From Rhyzopertha dominica (taxonomy: Eukaryota; Arthropoda; Insecta; Coleoptera; Bostrichidae): a DNA stretch of 64,000 nucleotides. The stretch's first letter is position 1, and every line of letters begins with the position of its first letter. Below the pieces are notes generated by a model. The model worked only from the letters and a program-made list of their open reading frames with translations, was not told where the DNA came from and did no database searches. Below are positions 1 to 11,616 of the stretch, one piece after another. Where the stretch lies: contig QCXZ01000137.1 of the NCBI GenBank assembly GCA_025024175.1, positions 78,802,680 through 78,866,679 on the forward strand, in the 5' to 3' direction. Position numbers and translations under genes: made by a program.

Positions 1-1024
1 AGGCATTGCTCCAGAATGAGTGGTAAGGTCGTGGTGGAGCCGTCTAAAGGTTGCTTCGAGCTGCCGGCGGGTTCTTGACAAGCTGTGGGTATTCCTCCGT
101 TGGCTCGATGGACGTTATCGCCCAAGTGCAAAGGAACGCTGCTCTGCGTGACGATCCCGACGATGGAGGACCTCTTCCTGGACACAGCTTGCTGTTGGGC
201 CGAGCTGTCTTCGTCCGATTCGAAGGCTGGGCTGCTGGAACGTTCCGATTTCTCCGTCTCCGTCAATTGGTTGGTGGGAAGACAGAGATTTCGTTTCTCC
301 GACATGACAGCGTCCGCTGTAGTGGTCGTGGTGGTGGCTGTGGTCGTGGTGCTTTTGCTTGAATTAGGCTGCTGACTAGAATTTGAATCAGTCATAACTT
401 TGGCTGTCAGACTTTGATTTTGTGCGACACTAAGGTTTGTAATAATCTGCGGTTTATTGTCTTGACTTAACAGGGTGCTCTGAGTTTTCGAAAGGCCTAT
501 CCCGGCTGCTCTTCCCGCCATTCCCGACATGGCTCCCGCACTTAACGCCACCATCGATTGCATCTTTCTCTGCTTCGCTTCGCTCTTCTTCTGCATGTCG
601 TACGCGGTTTTATAAATACCACCATACAGTATAAAAAGAACTATAAGCGTTGTCCAGTAGTAAGCTATGATGAGGGCTGTATTGAAAATGGGGTCCTTTA
701 GAAATTGCACAGCACACTCTCCCGGTAAGAGGTCCCTGTAACCAATGAAATGTTCCCAACCAAATATGCTTATGAAAAACAACAGAGCCGGAATTATCCA
801 CGTTATCGTTACCATCCACACCACTCGAGTTTTCGTCCTCCAGCTGCGGTATTTTGCTGCGATCTTTACCGAACAGAATCTGTCTATCGTTATCAACAAG
901 ACTGTATATTGAGAAACTAAACACACTGTGTAGTCCACCGATAGCCAGAGGTCGCAGAGGAGGGGGCCAAGGTCCCAGTAACCCATAAGAACGTAGACTG
1001 TATAAAACGGCATTGAAACAGTAC
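1..1024 (-). CDS. mAChR-B: Muscarinic acetylcholine receptor B-type, exon with TM2 (second half) to intracellular loop 3 (partial)
   Basis: This is a class A GPCR that binds acetylcholine at the plasma membrane. Read on the minus strand from 1024, the exon opens after a pyrimidine-rich acceptor (TTTCAG at 1025-1030) and is open to the window edge. It encodes the end of TM2 ([12 protein letters not shown]), TM3 with the ligand-binding Asp in SVDY and an IDRF motif in place of DRY, TM4 ([15 protein letters not shown]), the ECL2 cysteine in GECAV, and TM5 ([19 protein letters not shown]). A long polar loop 3 follows, with a Thr run and Ser/Gln/Glu-rich stretches. The loop segment [15 protein letters not shown] and the TM2-TM5 sequence match my recollection of insect B-type receptors rather than A-type. 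B-type receptors are known for Gi coupling and weak response to muscarine. TM6, TM7 and the stop lie left of the window. Confidence 0.93.
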
Positions 1025-1481
1025 CTGAAAAAGAAAGAAAAATTGAGTATGGGGAAAATATTTTAGTGTCCAAGATGTTTGCCCTAAACAACACGTTTGT
1101 ATAATATTCGTTTTTGCTCATTTAGCACACAACAAAGTACCATAGATAATGTTGAGGTAGTGCTAGAACAGATTTGTAAAAAATTGTTAATCAATATTTA
1201 TCCATTATCAGATGATTTGGAGATCAATATTTTAAATGAAATTGCCATAAAATTACAATGAAATTAATTTGTCTATATATTTTTTTATATCTGCAGTTAC
1301 TGCTACTGGAAACAATTAAAACCAATGAAATAAGTGGAACACCATTTTCTAATTAAGGACTTGTACATACAAAAGATATGAAAAAAAGAACCATTTTCAG
1401 ATTCCATGGATACGCATTTTGCTTAAAAATACAGTGATGTGGAATGTACTAACAAGGCGTAGTTTAGTACCCTTGATCTAT

Positions 1482-3400
1482 ATAATAATAATAATAATAA
1501 TAATACACTTTATTAATAGGCACAAGGCTAGTATTTGATACATTGGAAAATAACATTTATTAATTTATGTAATGTTCAACATGAATACACAAACAAACAA
1601 CCCAAAACGAATTAAACAATATTCGCACGCTACCCAGTGCCCGTAATATAAACCNGCAACTGTGATTTGAAGCATCTAAGAGATTTAGCAGATCTAACAT
1701 GAAGTGGCAATGAATTGTATTTTATAAAACCTTTAAAAAATAGAGATTTAGAGGTAGTTGCTTAAGTTCTATTCACAAAAATATCACCAACATTTCTAGT
1801 TTCATCCTGATGAACATCGTGTGCTCTAACTATAATTTTTGTTAGGTAAGGTGGCATGAGATTATTTATTATTTTATATATAAAGGCTGTCGTAAGATAC
1901 AGCACCCTATCCGCAACATTCAACCACCGTAGAGCAATCAACATAGTCCTAATCGGCGTGAGCCTGGTACACTTTAGAATAATTCTCATTGCATGATTTT
2001 GAAGTTTTTGCAAGCAAGACATCTTGTTAAAGTTGAACTGAAACACTATTATATACCCTAATGGTCGTTTCCATAGAGAGAAATTTAGCCACTCTTGATA
2101 AAAAGAACAACTTTTTAGGTATTTTCTTTTGCATGTAGTTAAAGTGCTCATCAAACAATAACAAGCAGTCAATTGTGAGACCTAGGTATTTATATATCCA
2201 AACAATATCAATTCTACAATTGCAAGTATGCAAATCTATTTTACCTAAATCTAAACATTTATATTTGTATTTAGTAGTCACAATCATACCCTTAGTCTTT
2301 GATAAATTAAGCTTTAATCTATTTGAAGCTAGATACTGCTCTACTTTTGCAAGAGTTTTATTCATTTTTGCTATTGCTACATCTAAATTACAATCACTTT
2401 GAACAAGTAATGTATCATCTGCAAATAAATTTACAAAATCACAACCAAACAAACAAATCAACATCATTAATATAACAATATAAACAACAGAGGCCCTATC
2501 ACACTCCGCTGAGGCACCCTAGATTCACTCACCGCCTCTTTCGAAACCATGTCCCCATTCCTGACTCTCTGTTTTCTACTACTTAAATAATTAGCCAACC
2601 ACTCGTGCATCTTTCCCTGAAAACCATATTGAAATAATTTTCTGAGCAATATCGATCTGTCAATTGTCTCAAAAGCTCGCTTCAAATCGAAAAAAACACA
2701 AACAATATACTTATTAGTGCTAATATCAGCATAAAATTTACTGAGAGTCAACTGGAGGGCACTCTCACAAGAGTGATTTTGCCTAAATCCGGATTGATAA
2801 CTCAACAATATTTCATATTTTTCTACGTGCTGTAAGAGTTGTCTGTAAACTACCATTTCCAATATCTTTTCAACAACAGACAAAGTATTAATTGGTCTAA
2901 ATTCGCTGCACTTAATAGTGTTTGCCACCTTTGGTATAGGAAATATAGTACTAATTTTAATTAAGTTGGGCACACAAGCACCAGACAGTGAAGTGTTAAT
3001 GAAATTCAAAATAACATGACCTATAGTTTGGAATATTCTTTTTAGGATTCTAGAGTTAGTGCAATCATTCACATCGAATTTATTATCCAGATTATTAACT
3101 ATTTTCCTTAGTTGACTCATATCCACTCGGCTGAATTCCGATAAATTTGGATACATATTCCTGTTTTTAAATTGGCATGTATCATTGTAATCTATATCAC
3201 TGACAATTGAACCAATATTTTCTATAAAATAATTATTGAACCTATTCGCAATCTCCACAGTATCTCTTACCAAAATCATATGATCATCACAGTAGAAACG
3301 AACACAACTATAGTCACACTGACTTTTTGTATTTACAAGTTTTTTTAATGTTTTCCACATCATACTGGAGTTATCCTTAAAACAATCAATTTTTTTGTGG
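1482..3400 (-). mobile_element. LINE A: non-LTR retrotransposon, 5'-truncated, reverse transcriptase remnant
   Basis: Minus-strand frames at 2467-3363, 2027-2467 and 1762-2172 together cover a non-LTR reverse transcriptase. Visible motifs are FRPINTLSVVEKILE (RT motif 1 region), YQSGFRQNHSCESAL, FFDLKRAFETIDRSILL (catalytic Asp region), VPQRSVIGPLLF and LFADDTLL (catalytic DD), then the thumb with KYLGLTID. The frame breaks near 2467 and again near 2100. The 5' endonuclease half is missing. The 3' end is an AATAAA-like motif followed by (TAA)n at 1482-1505 instead of poly(A). It resembles Jockey/CR1-group elements; the exact clade needs phylogeny. It is not expected to be active. Confidence 0.85.
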
Positions 3401-3401
3401 T

Positions 3402-4745
3402 ATAATAATAATAATAATAAAATTTATTTCCAACAGGTTAGCACCCAATTACAGGAAAAACCTAATGTAACACGCTGTTTAAATTAAAAAATAATCTATG
3501 ATAGAAACATCATATGAAATTAAAATAATGCCTATCTGAAACTTCTCATCTATGGCATTCATTATCGATCACTTGCCCAACAATAGAAGTGAGGAATCAA
3601 AGTGAATATCATAAGAATTAGAAATACGATTAAAATAAAAACACATTAGACTGACTGGCGATCGAAGTGAAACATTTGTACGACTATAGCTGCAATAGAA
3701 AGACGGTTGTTGTCGAGAGTTTATACGAGGTACAAGAAAGTTAACCTTCTCAAGCATTATTCAACAAATTATATAACATTTTGACCACAGCACAAATACG
3801 ACGAGTTTCTAGTGAAATAAACTCGAATCCGTCCAACAAGGTTTGATGATCATATCCCCTAGGACGATAATAGCCTTGGGTTAAGTAAAACATAAATTTA
3901 AGTAGTTTCCCCTGGACAGATTCGAGCTGAACAATATGCGTCTTGTATATGGGAAACCAGATCAAAACTGCGTATTCCAACTTAGAGCGAACAAGCGAAA
4001 AGTATAATGTTTGCAAGGTACCCAGTCGTCTGAACTCTCTACAGTTTCTATATATAAATCCATAGGATTTGTAAGACGAATTGATAGTGTTCAATATGTG
4101 ACTGCGAAAGGTAAATTTGTGGTCAAACATAACACCGAGGGCCCAGATTCTATCCCTGCGGGACTTCGAAAGTAGGAAAGAATGGAATAAAAATGTAGTT
4201 CGTATTGTCTCTAAATGACAGATATGAGTAATAAAGTTGTACTAAAGAGGAAGAGAAGCCGAATCATTTCAGCTTATTTAAAAGAACAAAGTGATCAATT
4301 TGATCGAAAGCCTTCTGAAAATCAGTGTAGATAAAGTCCACCTGGCCAAGTCCAAATTGCGAGAAGCATGCTAAGTTCGTGATAGTAGATCTCCCACGCA
4401 TAAATCCATGTTGAGCGGAATATATAGACTTATTGATACACAAATATATATGCTTATAGACGATACCCTCAAAAACCTTCGCAAAGTTACAAATTAGGGA
4501 GATAGGACGGTAATTTTCAATTTGGGAAATTTTGTCTTTTTTCATTACACGACAAATGTATGTTTTTTCCATATTTCAGAAAAGACCGACGAACGTAGAA
4601 CAAGGTTAAAAATATTAAAAAGTGGAACAGCAAACACAGAAACACAATCTTTTAAAAGAAGGAATGCCGTCCACTCCAGCAATAAGATGTTGACAACTAC
4701 CACAATCACTAATTAAATTAATTAACTTGAAATCCAGATATACCT
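3402..4745 (-). mobile_element. LINE B: non-LTR retrotransposon fragment with internal deletion
   Basis: Minus-strand reading gives AGVDGIPSFLL and FSEIWKKTYICRVMKK near 4560-4700, then NYRPISLICNFAKVFEGIVYK, QHGFMRGRSTITNL and YTDFQKAFDQIDHFVLL (4264-4572). The stretch that should hold PQGS and the catalytic FADD is missing around 4140-4260. The thumb and C-terminal part resume at 3750-4130 (FRSHILN, LVRSKLEYAVLIW) and 3569-3757. The 3' end carries (TAA)n at 3402-3421 and abuts the 5' end of LINE A. Its tail (CCTGTAATTGG) and C-terminal sequence match LINE D at 40040-41500, so both belong to one family. It is clearly dead. Confidence 0.82.
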
Positions 4746-5854
4746 CCAGAGATTAGAAATGCTGTAGAAACTAGTTAGTCGTTATTCGAAAAACGATATA
4801 ACCTATATGTAACAAAATCGAAGGAAATTTGTAAATTATTAGAAAACGTCATCATTATGGTCGATTTATTCGATGCTAAAATCCATATAATCTACCAAGA
4901 ATATTGACTGAAGCAAGTTCAAAGACTAAGAAATCAAAATTTTCTCAAAAGCGGAAGTATACAAACTTTTGTCCGAAGCCGGTGATGAAACACTTATTAA
5001 AATGCAAATTCTCATATTCATTACTGTGAAATGTGTAATTTGACGTGACATGACGAATTAGTAAAATGAATGTTAAAGATGTGGCATTCATTATGACAGT
5101 ATAGTTGAACAGTATAGTCTTATATAGACGATATCTGCTTTACCACTACTTTACCTAGTATCTATCCAAATCTTTCTTTTGTGTGCTAAATGACTTAGAA
5201 TGAATATTATAGGTCATGTTTAGCCCAGTTTACGCCTTGAACAGGGTAAGACATTTTCCTAAAGTAAGAGTATTATACAAGCTCTTAGCTCTCCTCTTAA
5301 GAAAAGGTATCCAAAAACCAGTCCTGTAGGATTTATATTAATAAGCTACCTATTGAATGTGTTCACCTATGAAAGTAGCTTGCCCCTTTGCAATAAATTA
5401 GGGCGGTTGAATGCCGAGGCTGGAAAATTAATAAAGGAATTTCTTAAGCTGACTTCGTGGGTAGCGTATCCATCTAGGCTAACATTAATTACAGCTTGAC
5501 AACGTCTTGTAATTAAGCATTTGTGAGGTGAAAGTTTTCGACACTGACTTTGGCTCCTGTTATTTCCCGACATTGGCGCAAGTCTGTACCCTTGGGATTT
5601 TAATAATTTTTTTAACCCAGTGATGGATTGACTGACATTCGCCGATATGTAATCTGGACTTCATTAATTAAATTGTAGAACAGAAATGGTTGTTACCGGA
5701 TTTAATATTTTACGGGGTTAGATGAGCTTGTTATCCCTTCTTGTGCTGTGCCAAATATAGATACAATCATTTCCTTCTTGTGTGTTAATAAAGAAGGAAA
5801 ACTTATATTTTGAAGAATGTTATACAAAAAAAAAAACAACTCTTGGGGCTTTGA

Positions 5855-6035
5855 TAAAACATTCCAAATTGATAGTTTAGCTAAAGAGCACAGACACAGT
5901 TTTACGGCTACCGCCGCATCACTGTATATTTAATCCAATTGAAATGATTTGGTCATGTAAGGAGGCAAAATTCTGAACCAAAATTTAGTGATAGCACCTT
6001 ACAAACTATCCAAGAAGAATTTGCGCAAAGAACGT
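5855..6035 (+). pseudogene. Tc1-type transposase scrap (DDE_3 C-terminal motif)
   Basis: Near 5862-5960, with one single-base slip, the plus strand encodes IDSLAKEHRH and then LRLPPHHCIFNPIEMIWS. This is the PYHC-x-NPIE-x-W signature before and around the third acidic residue of Tc1/mariner-superfamily DDE domains. A further frame change gives TLQTIQEEFA near 6005. No termini are visible. The mariner element at 6156 begins just downstream. Confidence 0.6.
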
Positions 6036-6155
6036 TCTTAAGGTTCTTCTGGAATTTGGTGCAAACAAATTTCACAATCGACAAGACTTTGAGATGATAT
6101 AATGTATTCCCCGTAAACTTTTATAAAATGTACACGAAATTTGTAGCAGGTTATA

Positions 6156-7456
6156 CAGGATGTTTCACGAATAATGATAATGAACCTGACGAAATTAAAA
6201 GTGCAACCCAAAATACGTTTGCAGAGGTAACATTGATAATTGTTCATCGTTTTAAAAAATATAAAACGTAGAGAGCTGTATAAATCCGTAAATTTTGACA
6301 TAAACCAATCATTTGCTCTAAGTAAACGATCTTTTAACATGTATTAACATTTCTGGAGTGATGGATCTACATGCATCACGTTTTTTATTTTCTAAATGTT
6401 CTACACTTTCAGTTGGTGTTTGGTATGCTTATTCTTTTACCATTCCCCACAGAAAAAAATCCAAAGGTGTAAGGTCCGGGCTTCTCGGTGAGCATGGATT
6501 AATTGAACCTCTTCCTATCCATCGGTTAGGCAAAACCAAATCAAGATGATTTCGCACTATTCTATGATAATGCGCAGGTGCCCCATCTTGTCTTACTTGT
6601 AAATTTATATTTTGGAGGTAAAATGTTTCTTAAAAAATTTAGAAAGGTATTCACGTTTAAACTATCGCGAAAAAAATAAGGCCCAACTATTTGATTCCCC
6701 AATATTCAGCACCAGACATTTGTCGAGTAGATAGTTCGAAAATGTCCTCGAATGCAGCGTGGATTTTCTTTCGCATAATAATGCATGTTATGTTTGTTAA
6801 CTCCACCATTATTAGAAAACCTTGCTTCATCTGAGAAGCAAATGTTGTCATAAAATCTCACATTCAAATTTTGGTGTTCCCGAAAAAGTTACAAAAAGCC
6901 CGTCTTTTAGGAGAATCTGTCCCCTTTAAGGCCTGAACCAATTGCAAGTGATACGGATGAAATTGATTGCCTTTAATTATTCGGTGTACTGAAGGCAGAC
7001 TAATGCGGGTTGCTTTTGAGACTACCCTTCGACTAATATGAGGATTTTCGTCATTCATTTTCAATACTCTAATTTCGTTGTCAGGGCCTGTTGCTGTTCT
7101 TTCTCTTAACTTTTTCAGTGATGGCCAGTTATTCTTAAAGTTAATTCAAGTCTCTTGAAAATTGTATCGGCAGGAGCTCTTCGATTTGGAAAACGTTGTC
7201 TGTATAAACGGGCGGCAGCGGAAGCATTTTTCTTGCATTCACCATAAATCAAAAGCATATCTGTTTTTTCATCATTTAAATACATTTTGACTTTTAATAA
7301 ATACAGTGACAGGAACCATAGCGCATAGCCGGCATGGATTCCCAATTTATTTTTAAAATAATACCATAATGTAAAATAACCACATTGGCTATGAGAATGT
7401 ATTTAGGGTTGCATTTTTAATTTCGTCAGGGTCATTATCATTAGTGAAACATCCTG
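6156..7456 (-). mobile_element. Mariner-type transposon M1a, deleted copy with intact inverted repeats
   Basis: About 50 bp terminal inverted repeats face each other (left from 6156, CAGGATGTTTCAC; right ending 7456), flanked by TA on both sides (6154-6155, 7457-7458) as expected for the IS630-Tc1/mariner superfamily. On the minus strand the transposase remnant begins near 7290 with an N-terminal helix-turn-helix of DUF4817 type (IYGECKKNASAAARLYRQRF), then ENPHISRRVVSKATRIS and HRIIKGNQFHPYHLQLVQAL at 6864-7064. Compared with the sister copy at 36105-37509 it lacks about 120 bp at the C-terminus near 6315 and about 18 bp near 6596, where the QQDGA motif should be. It is non-autonomous and lies in the mAChR-B intron. 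Confidence 0.88.
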
Positions 7457-7519
7457 TATTTGATACTAGAATAGATCATTTTAGATCATAGCTACACAAT
7501 CTTTTTTCTCTATACTTAC

Positions 7520-7899
7520 CTATTAACATATCAGTCAGTGCCAGAGAAGCGATAAAATAATTACTAGGCTGCCTGATGTTCCTGTCAACTATAAACGCAG
7601 TGAGCACGAGGATGTTTCCTCCTACGGTTAAGATAATGCATATCCCTAAACTTATGGCGATCAGGATCGTTTGCCACAGAACGAAAGGTGGAAGCACCGG
7701 TTGTAGGACTGAATCGCCATCGGAAGTGTTCCTTAAGTTGCTGAGGTTCGTAATGGAATCGGCTCCCAAGATGTTCAGGGGATCTTTGTCGTTTGTGCGA
7801 ATTTCAGTCGTGGAGTTGAAGGCTTGGGTGCATTCTGAGAAGGTGAGTATTCCGCTGTATACTGTTTTGCAGAAGTGGTCTTTTTGTTTCTCGAGTCTC
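7520..7899 (-). CDS. mAChR-B: Muscarinic acetylcholine receptor B-type, upstream exon (N-terminus, TM1, start of TM2)
   Basis: This exon joins in phase to the 1-1024 exon: it ends ATAG with a GTAAGT donor (7514-7519), and the split Gly codon is completed by GT at 1023-1024, so LTDMLIG runs into TVSMPF. It encodes an extracellular N-terminus with two cysteines (HFCK, SECT) and potential N-glycosylation sites (NST, NLS, NTS), then TM1 ([28 protein letters not shown]) and [23 protein letters not shown]. The proposed acceptor is CTTGCAG at 7900-7906, giving an exon start at 7899 in codon position 3. There is no start Met in this frame, so an upstream coding exon is expected at higher coordinates; I did not find it in the window. 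Both the segments and the phase are seen directly; the 5' acceptor choice is inference. Confidence 0.9.
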
Positions 7900-8289
7900 C
7901 TGCAAGAGAAAAATGCGTTAATAGGTGTGTCGTTTATAACATCAGAAATACCGGGTGACTATAACTCTTGAATCATATAAGATCGAATTCTCTCAAAACC
8001 TCGGTAAAATTAAGGGGGAGGTTTTTCATAGAAATGGCTTGCTACCCATTAATAATATTTACTAAACTCCAATAAGTTTTATTTTGCTATGAAATTACAA
8101 CTTGTCTATCCTAATTAGCACTTACTTACACTTGCAAATACAAAATACAAATATTAAAATTGTAAAATGGTTAAAGCAAAATATATATTTAATTAAAATT
8201 AACATACAGTCAAGTTCCCATAAATGACCTGCTAGTGGTTATACTCTTCCTGTGTACGTAGTGTATAAATATACAACAAACCTATAGCA
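7900..8289. other. No assignable feature
   Basis: AT-rich sequence upstream of the mAChR-B exon on the minus strand. Apart from the proposed splice acceptor at 7900-7906 I see nothing to annotate. Confidence 0.5.
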
Positions 8290-8744
8290 CTAGTCGATGA
8301 ACGCCAGATACAATAGTTCAAAATCTGGATTGTTCGAGGGGCCATTGTTCGAAGATTGGTCTTTTACCATTGCGTTGCCTTACTTTGAAAAACTTGGAGA
8401 TGACCCCAAAGCTATTATAGGCGGTAACCTCGCTAGCCCAGTATCAATTCGTGTAATTGAAGAATGCATGGAAAACGATTTTTTGCAGTTACCTCCAAAT
8501 AGTACGCACTGTGCCAGCCCGCTGAAAACAGCACGCAGAAAACTGCTTCAAGAATATAAGAAAAAATACCGTGATTCGATTTCCAAAGATGTTTTTTCTC
8601 GAAAACTAAAGCAAGTTGTGGAAATTATAGCATCAAATTCATTAAAAATTAAAAGCTGATTTTGCAGCGGGTGAAGATGAAGATGAAGATGACCATATGC
8701 CACTACATACTATACCCCTAATGAGACAGAGCAATAGACTGAAC
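8290..8744 (+). pseudogene. Pogo/Tigger-like (DDE_1) transposase remnant, 5' part
   Basis: The frame at 8297-8659 encodes YNSSKSGLFEGPLFEDW, LPYFEKLGDDPKAIIGGNLASPVSI and LPPNSTHCASPLKTA. These match the DDE_1 core of pogo-like transposases: the GDNLASH and PPNSTHLCQPLD blocks, here with GGNLASP and NSTHCASPL, so key positions are damaged. An acidic run (EDEDEDD) follows a stop near 8657. The remnant is interrupted at 8744 by the BEL/Pao element and its likely continuation lies after 11621. No host function is suggested. Confidence 0.8.
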
Positions 8745-8749
8745 ATAAC

Positions 8750-9006
8750 TGTTTGGTCGCCCAAATGATCTATTGCATTGCCTGGGTAGAGGGGTTGTAG
8801 CCCACCCCCAAATAAACCCATCTGTAAAGATAGTATTGTGCCGAACAGCGCAAAGAGTAGATGTATGAAAGACGTAAGTGTTGTTAATAGACATAATGTT
8901 AATGTTTTCGTGTGTTTCTTTTATCAAAAAATACACTGGTCCTTCGCCAGTGCAACAGGGTAACCTGATTACCAAAAGAAAGTAATCTTTAGTATGGGTC
9001 CCTACA
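8750..9006 (+). repeat. 5' LTR of the BEL/Pao element
   Basis: Begins TGTTTGGTCGCCC and ends ...CCCTACA (TG...CA termini). It aligns over its whole length to 11356-11616. The integrase sequence begins within a few bases of its end, so the normal leader and gag region are absent. Confidence 0.92.
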
Positions 9007-9009
9007 TTT

Positions 9010-9280
9010 TGGTCCAGATTTGCACATTTCTTTGTCACAACTTGCAAAAACTGAGGTAAACAAAGAACTTTTGAAAATTAATATTACCTGGCACTTTATA
9101 CCACCCAGAACCCCTCATTTTGGAGGTCTGTGGGAGGCAGCAATTAAATCGTTCAAATATCATTTTAAAAGAATTGTCGGAAATGCACTTTTAACATACG
9201 AAGAGATGTATACTATACTTGTAAGCATCGAAGCCTGTCTAAATTCGCGTCCCTTAAACTCCCTTTCTTCCGATCCAAAT
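9010..9280 (+). pseudogene. BEL/Pao integrase fragment, upstream of the LINE insertion
   Basis: From about 9020 the plus strand encodes [40 protein letters not shown] and [10 protein letters not shown]. These are the C-terminal integrase blocks of BEL/Pao polyproteins ([21 protein letters not shown]). The frame is cut after SSDPN at 9280 by the (TAA)n tail of LINE C and resumes in the same frame at 10833. Confidence 0.9.
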
Positions 9281-10828
9281 AATAATAATAATAATAATAA
9301 TATAAATTTATTTGTGGTAGCGGTCAACATAATACTTTACATTCAGATGGATTATATATTACATTAAGACAAATAGTTGGCGCTACTACAAAAAGGACTA
9401 AGAAGGCAGGAAACCTGATTTCTAATCTTAGTCCAGAAAAAAAAACAATCTAATTACAAAATACCCAAAGTGCTGGTCTCTCCGACCGCGCTATTAGAAA
9501 AGAAATAAACAGTTTATAGACGGGACATAATTACAGGGAAAACGCAATGCAAGAAAGCAATGGGTTCAATGCAAAGCTGACAAATAAGAGGATGCTGGAT
9601 TCACGAGAACTGGCGAGACATCAAAAGACGGCGATACTCTGATCTAAATTTAAAAAATTTGCACTCTTTTATTTGAATTGGAATACTATTAAATATTTTG
9701 TAGATGTTGTAGGTAAAAGACCGAGTGAATAAAGCAGTGTAGTGTCTAGGGGGTGACAAGGGTCCACGAAACCTAATCTTCAAAGAGTGCACATCAGTAC
9801 GAAAAGTGATTTTGTTGCATAGGTAGGGTGGATATTTGAAAAACATAATTGAAAAGTATAGGCACGCCGCGTGTAACTCACGTCTATGGGCCATGTTCAA
9901 CCATCCAGCAGAAATCAACTTGTGTGAAATCCGAGAAAATTTTCGAATTCCGTAAATAAATCTCAAACAAGACTTTTGCAAACGTTCAATGCGATTTACA
10001 TCTACCCTGGTTAAGCATGGGCCATACAAGACATCGCAATAGTTCATATGACATAAGACCGTTGCATCCGTTAGCTTTATTTTTAAATTATTGGGTAAGA
10101 TATGGCGATAAGGATATTACTTTTTCTAGCTAATGTATGTAACATTCAATTTTTTAGTAATGAAATTACTAAAACGTAGTTCCGTGTCTAGATCCACACC
10201 CAAACTTTTCGCTACTTTAGAGCACTGCAAAATACTATTACCAACTTTAATCTTTAATACCACTTCTGCTAGTTCTTTGTTTTTACCGAATACCAGTACA
10301 GAGCTCTTTAAATCGTTCAAACTAAGTTGATGTTGCAAAGAAGTTTGTTGCAATTGCTTTAAATCTTCATTAATCATTCTATTTGCGAAATGTATATTAC
10401 TAAAGGGAAACGAAAAACGGACCTGGGTGTCATCAGCATATACATACGAAGTGCCGTACTGAACACAAGACAACAAGTTACATGTGTAAATACAGAATAA
10501 AATAGGTCCAAGCACAGATCCCTGAGGCACCCCAGATGCACCGAAATCCGTCACAGTATATTGTTTACGGTTAGCAAAATAACATTCAATAAGACTCACT
10601 GAATTCTGCGAAAATCCTACATACTCCAGAATTGAAAACAATAATTTATGATTAATTTTGTCGAAAGCCTTGGAAAAGTCCAACAGAACAAGTGCACTAA
10701 TATTTCCAACATCAGCCTCACGAATGACATCATCAATCAAGTCAAGAAGTGCAGTAAGACAACTATATCTTTGTCGAAATCCTGATTGTCTGAGAGGTAA
10801 GATATCGTATTTATCTACGTGACCTTTT
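9281..10828 (-). mobile_element. LINE C: non-LTR retrotransposon nested in the BEL/Pao integrase
   Basis: The minus-strand frame 10126-10740 encodes a reverse transcriptase centre: LLDFSKAFDKINHKLL, GVPQGSVLGPILFCIY and YVYADDTQ, with the catalytic YADD intact. The frame 9601-10047 gives the C-terminal region (RLQKSCLRFIYGIRKFSRIS). The 5' half is missing. The 3' end carries (TAA)n from 9281. AAAT at 9277-9280 is repeated at 10829-10832 and is the likely target-site duplication. Removing the insertion restores the integrase reading frame, which fixes both borders. Confidence 0.9.
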
Positions 10829-10832
10829 AAAT

Positions 10833-11234
10833 GACTTTGCGATCCTTACCCCTGCAAATTTTCTTATTGGTGAATCGTTAATGGCACCAGCAGAGCCTAA
10901 TTTGCAACCACTAGCTTTAAATACGTTATCAAGATGGCAATACACAGAACGATTGAAGCAAAATTTCTTGAGGAAATGGTCAAAACAGTATTTGACAGAG
11001 CTGCAACAACGAAGCAAGTGGAGAGACAACGCAGCAGCTCCTCCAAAGGTCGGGGACTTGGTCATTCTAAACGAGGATAATTTGCCACCTTTACAATGGC
11101 AAAGAGGAAGAATTGTTGAGGTGTATCCGGGAGAGGATAATAAATTACGAACTGTTAGTGTAAAGACACTTTTAAGAGAGGCATTACCAGGATTTGTGTA
11201 TTGCCCAGTGCTAATGACTAATGCGCCAAGGTAA
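10833..11234 (+). pseudogene. BEL/Pao polyprotein C-terminal domain (DUF5641-type), downstream of the LINE insertion
   Basis: Continues the 9010-9280 frame with ILTPANFLIGESL, then RWQYTERLKQNFLRKWSKQY, KWRDNAAAPPKVGDLVIL and LPPLQWQRGRIVEVYPGEDN. These are the LTPxHFLIG and GDLVLIxExxxPPLxWxLGRI blocks that close BEL/Pao polyproteins. It ends with a stop at 11232-11234, about 120 bp before the 3' LTR. The domain itself has no visible damage. Confidence 0.9.
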
Positions 11235-11355
11235 CAATCGTAGCCAGTCACCCTTATATTTTTTATAGTGCTTTTATTTCATTATTTCATGTATGAACTT
11301 AGTTTAATATTTTTATATAGTATTTTCATTTTTTAACTTTCAATGGACGGGTGCA

Positions 11356-11616
11356 TGTTTGGTCGCCCGAATGATTTATTGCATTGCCTGGGTAGAGAGG
11401 TTGTCGCCCACCCACAAATAAACCCATCTGTAAAGATAGTATTGTGCCGAACAGCGCAAAGAGTAAATGTTAATATGAAAGACGTAAGTGTTGTTAATAG
11501 ACATAATGTTAAAGTTTTCGTGTGTTTCTTTTATCAAAAAATACACTGGTCCTTCGCCAGCGCAATAGGGTAACCTGATTACCAAAAAAAAGTAATCTTT
11601 AGTACGGGTCTCTACA
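11356..11616 (+). repeat. 3' LTR of the BEL/Pao element
   Basis: Same TGTTTGG...CTACA termini as the 5' LTR, with small differences including a short insertion near 11470. It is followed directly by the duplicated ATAAC. Confidence 0.92.

Larger units (their letters stand above)
1025..7519 (-). other. mAChR-B intron inside TM2 (phase 1), 6.5 kb, filled with transposon remnants
   Basis: GT donor at 7519-7518 and AG acceptor at 1026-1025 on the minus strand. The intron splits a Gly codon in TM2. It contains two LINE fragments, a Tc1-type transposase scrap and one mariner-type element. I see nothing conserved in 1031-1481 or 4746-5854 apart from AT-rich sequence. Confidence 0.88.

Noticed and set aside
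51..924. Open frames on the plus strand at 51-375 and on the minus strand at 610-924
   Set aside because: They overlap the mAChR-B exon in other frames; the true frame gives a continuous GPCR sequence.
1482..1505. (TAA)n tracts as independent microsatellites
   Set aside because: Each sits exactly at the 3' end of a LINE after an AATAAA-like motif, so they are better explained as element tails.
5367..5573. 68-residue minus frame, cysteine-containing, inside the mAChR-B intron
   Set aside because: No domain, no splice sites and no homologue recognised; likely chance.
6358..6549. Plus-strand frames MMDLHASR... at 6358 and again at 36382
   Set aside because: Antisense shadows of the M1a and M1b transposase; their repetition reflects the shared transposon.
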